From Desulfobacteraceae bacterium (GTDB lineage: Bacteria; Desulfobacterota; DSM-4660; Desulfatiglandales; Desulfatiglandaceae): 5,218 nucleotides of DNA. Under the pieces are notes generated by a model. The model saw only the letters and a program-made list of their open reading frames with translations. It searched no databases and was not told where the DNA came from. Of the stretch, positions 4,356 through 5,218 are shown piece by piece; within the stretch, counting starts at the first letter, position 1, and every line of letters begins with the position of its first letter. The DNA is taken from contig JAUWMY010000230.1 of assembly GCA_030612945.1 (NCBI GenBank), positions 1-5,218 on the forward strand. The letters run 5' to 3'. The position numbers and the translations under genes were made by a program.

Positions 4356-5218
4356 GTGGTGGAGCATGAATCAAATATAACGTTCTCTTACGAGATTCCT
4401 GACAATGGTCAAAATCTTCGGTTAGATACCTATATATCTTCCCGGTCAATCGATCTTACCCGATCAAGGATACAAGCCCTTATAAAGAACGGGCATGTGA
4501 AAGTGAATAACTCCCTTTCAAAGCCAAGCTACAGACTGAAGGCAGGAGATCACATCCTGGTTTCAATACCACCCCTCCCATCCCAGGTATTGGAACCTGA
4601 GTCAGTGGAATTCAGCATTGTCCATGAGGATAGCTCCCTGATTGTCGTGGATAAGCCAGCCGGGGTTGTTGTCCATCCAGGGCCCGGGCATGCTACCGGT
4701 ACATTGGTACACGGTCTTATTCGACATTGCCGGGACCTTTCAGGGATAGGAGGTGTATTTAGACCTGGCATTGTCCATAGGCTGGACAAGGATACATCAG
4801 GGCTGATAGTAGCGGCAAAAAATGATCAGAGCCACGCCTTCCTGGCCAGGCAGTTCAAGGCCGGTATGGTTAAGAAGCAGTATGTAGCGATTGTACACGG
4901 TCAGGTAAGGGGGGATAAGGGAGAGATTGATCTTTCCATTGTGCGTCACCCAAAGAAGAGAAAACAGATGTCAGTTACACACTCCGGGGGAAGGCGCGCA
5001 TTGACCTTATGGCAGAAAGCTGAAGTATTTCACAGTTACTTTTCGCTGCTGATGGTCGCCATAAAGACGGGGCGGACCCACCAGATCCGGGTGCATCTTT
5101 CCCACATCGGCCACCCCGTTGTGGGGGATCAGGTTTACGGGTACGGCCGGAACTGGTGGAAAAGGCATCCGCTCCACAAAAAGGGCGTGCTGCCTGCCAT
5201 TGACAGACAAATGCTCCA
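4356..5218 (+). CDS. rluD: RluD-type 23S rRNA pseudouridine synthase, 3' end outside the window
   Basis: The gene encodes an RluA-family pseudouridine synthase, most like RluD, which converts uridines in helix 69 of 23S rRNA to pseudouridine. The visible 287 codons contain an S4 RNA-binding domain (about 20-85, with RLDTYI and LTRSRIQALIKNGHVKVN), the DKPAGVVVHPGPGH motif (99-112), the catalytic HRLDKDTSGL (141-150, Asp144 the expected nucleophile), and GRTHQIRVHLSHIGHPVVGD from 239. The open frame runs off the edge after RQML, probably short of the end by roughly 30-40 residues. No ATG is in frame near the N-terminus. GTG at 4356 or GTG at 4359 are the only standard starts after the in-frame stop at 4311-4313, and neither has a clear Shine-Dalgarno. 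RluA-family membership is firm; the RluD subtype rests on domain order and motif likeness. Confidence 0.92.
   Translation, partial: MVEHESNITFSYEIPDNGQNLRLDTYISSRSIDLTRSRIQALIKNGHVKVNNSLSKPSYRLKAGDHILVSIPPLPSQVLEPESVEFSIVHEDSSLIVVDKPAGVVVHPGPGHATGTLVHGLIRHCRDLSGIGGVFRPGIVHRLDKDTSGLIVAAKNDQSHAFLARQFKAGMVKKQYVAIVHGQVRGDKGEIDLSIVRHPKKRKQMSVTHSGGRRALTLWQKAEVFHSYFSLLMVAIKTGRTHQIRVHLSHIGHPVVGDQVYGYGRNWWKRHPLHKKGVLPAIDRQML

Noticed and set aside
4366..4380. ATG 4366 as the rluD start
   Set aside because: It is out of frame with the conserved protein and terminates at TAA 4378-4380; GGAG lies only one base upstream of it.
4550..4789. Reverse-strand ORFs opposite rluD (4550-4789, 5007-5210)
   Set aside because: They lie opposite the conserved catalytic and RNA-binding motifs of rluD and show no family features.

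Overview
The window looks like a chromosomal housekeeping segment from a mid-GC Gram-negative bacterium, most likely a member of the Desulfobacterota (the former Deltaproteobacteria). This is inferred from the protein types and gene order: a CTC-type L25 followed by Pth, a K+-dependent membrane pyrophosphatase, a CdnL-type CarD protein and an RluD-type pseudouridine synthase. No 16S or other taxonomic marker is present, so the placement is provisional. All recognised genes are on the + strand.

Layout. Bases 1-318 hold no confident gene. They contain a degenerate 8-bp repeat in several clusters, arranged as a diverged tandem duplication of about 100 bp, and then a possible short leader ORF (257-322) whose stop overlaps the first start codon. 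Next come rplY/ctc (319-984, ribosomal protein L25), pth (1005-1595, peptidyl-tRNA hydrolase) and hppA (1595-3655, ion-pumping pyrophosphatase). These are tightly packed, and pth and hppA overlap by one base. A gap of 122 bp (3656-3777) holds a long imperfect hairpin of REP-like appearance. It is followed by a carD/cdnL-type regulator (3778-4257), a gap of about 100 bp with short competing hairpins, and an RluD-type pseudouridine synthase gene (from about 4356) that runs off the right edge.

How the genes fit together. L25 binds 5S rRNA in the 50S subunit, Pth recycles peptidyl-tRNA, and RluD modifies helix 69 of 23S rRNA, so three of the five genes serve translation. CarD/CdnL proteins stabilise RNA polymerase open complexes, notably at rRNA promoters, which fits a growth-linked cluster. 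The pyrophosphatase hydrolyses PPi made by tRNA charging and nucleic-acid synthesis and stores the energy as an ion gradient, so its coupling to pth is metabolically sensible.

No clearly new biological system is visible. The coding genes are ordinary members of known families. The points most worth a second look are the octamer-repeat leader region, the overlapping leader ORF, the long hairpin before carD, and the undetermined pumped ion (Na+ or H+) of the pyrophosphatase.
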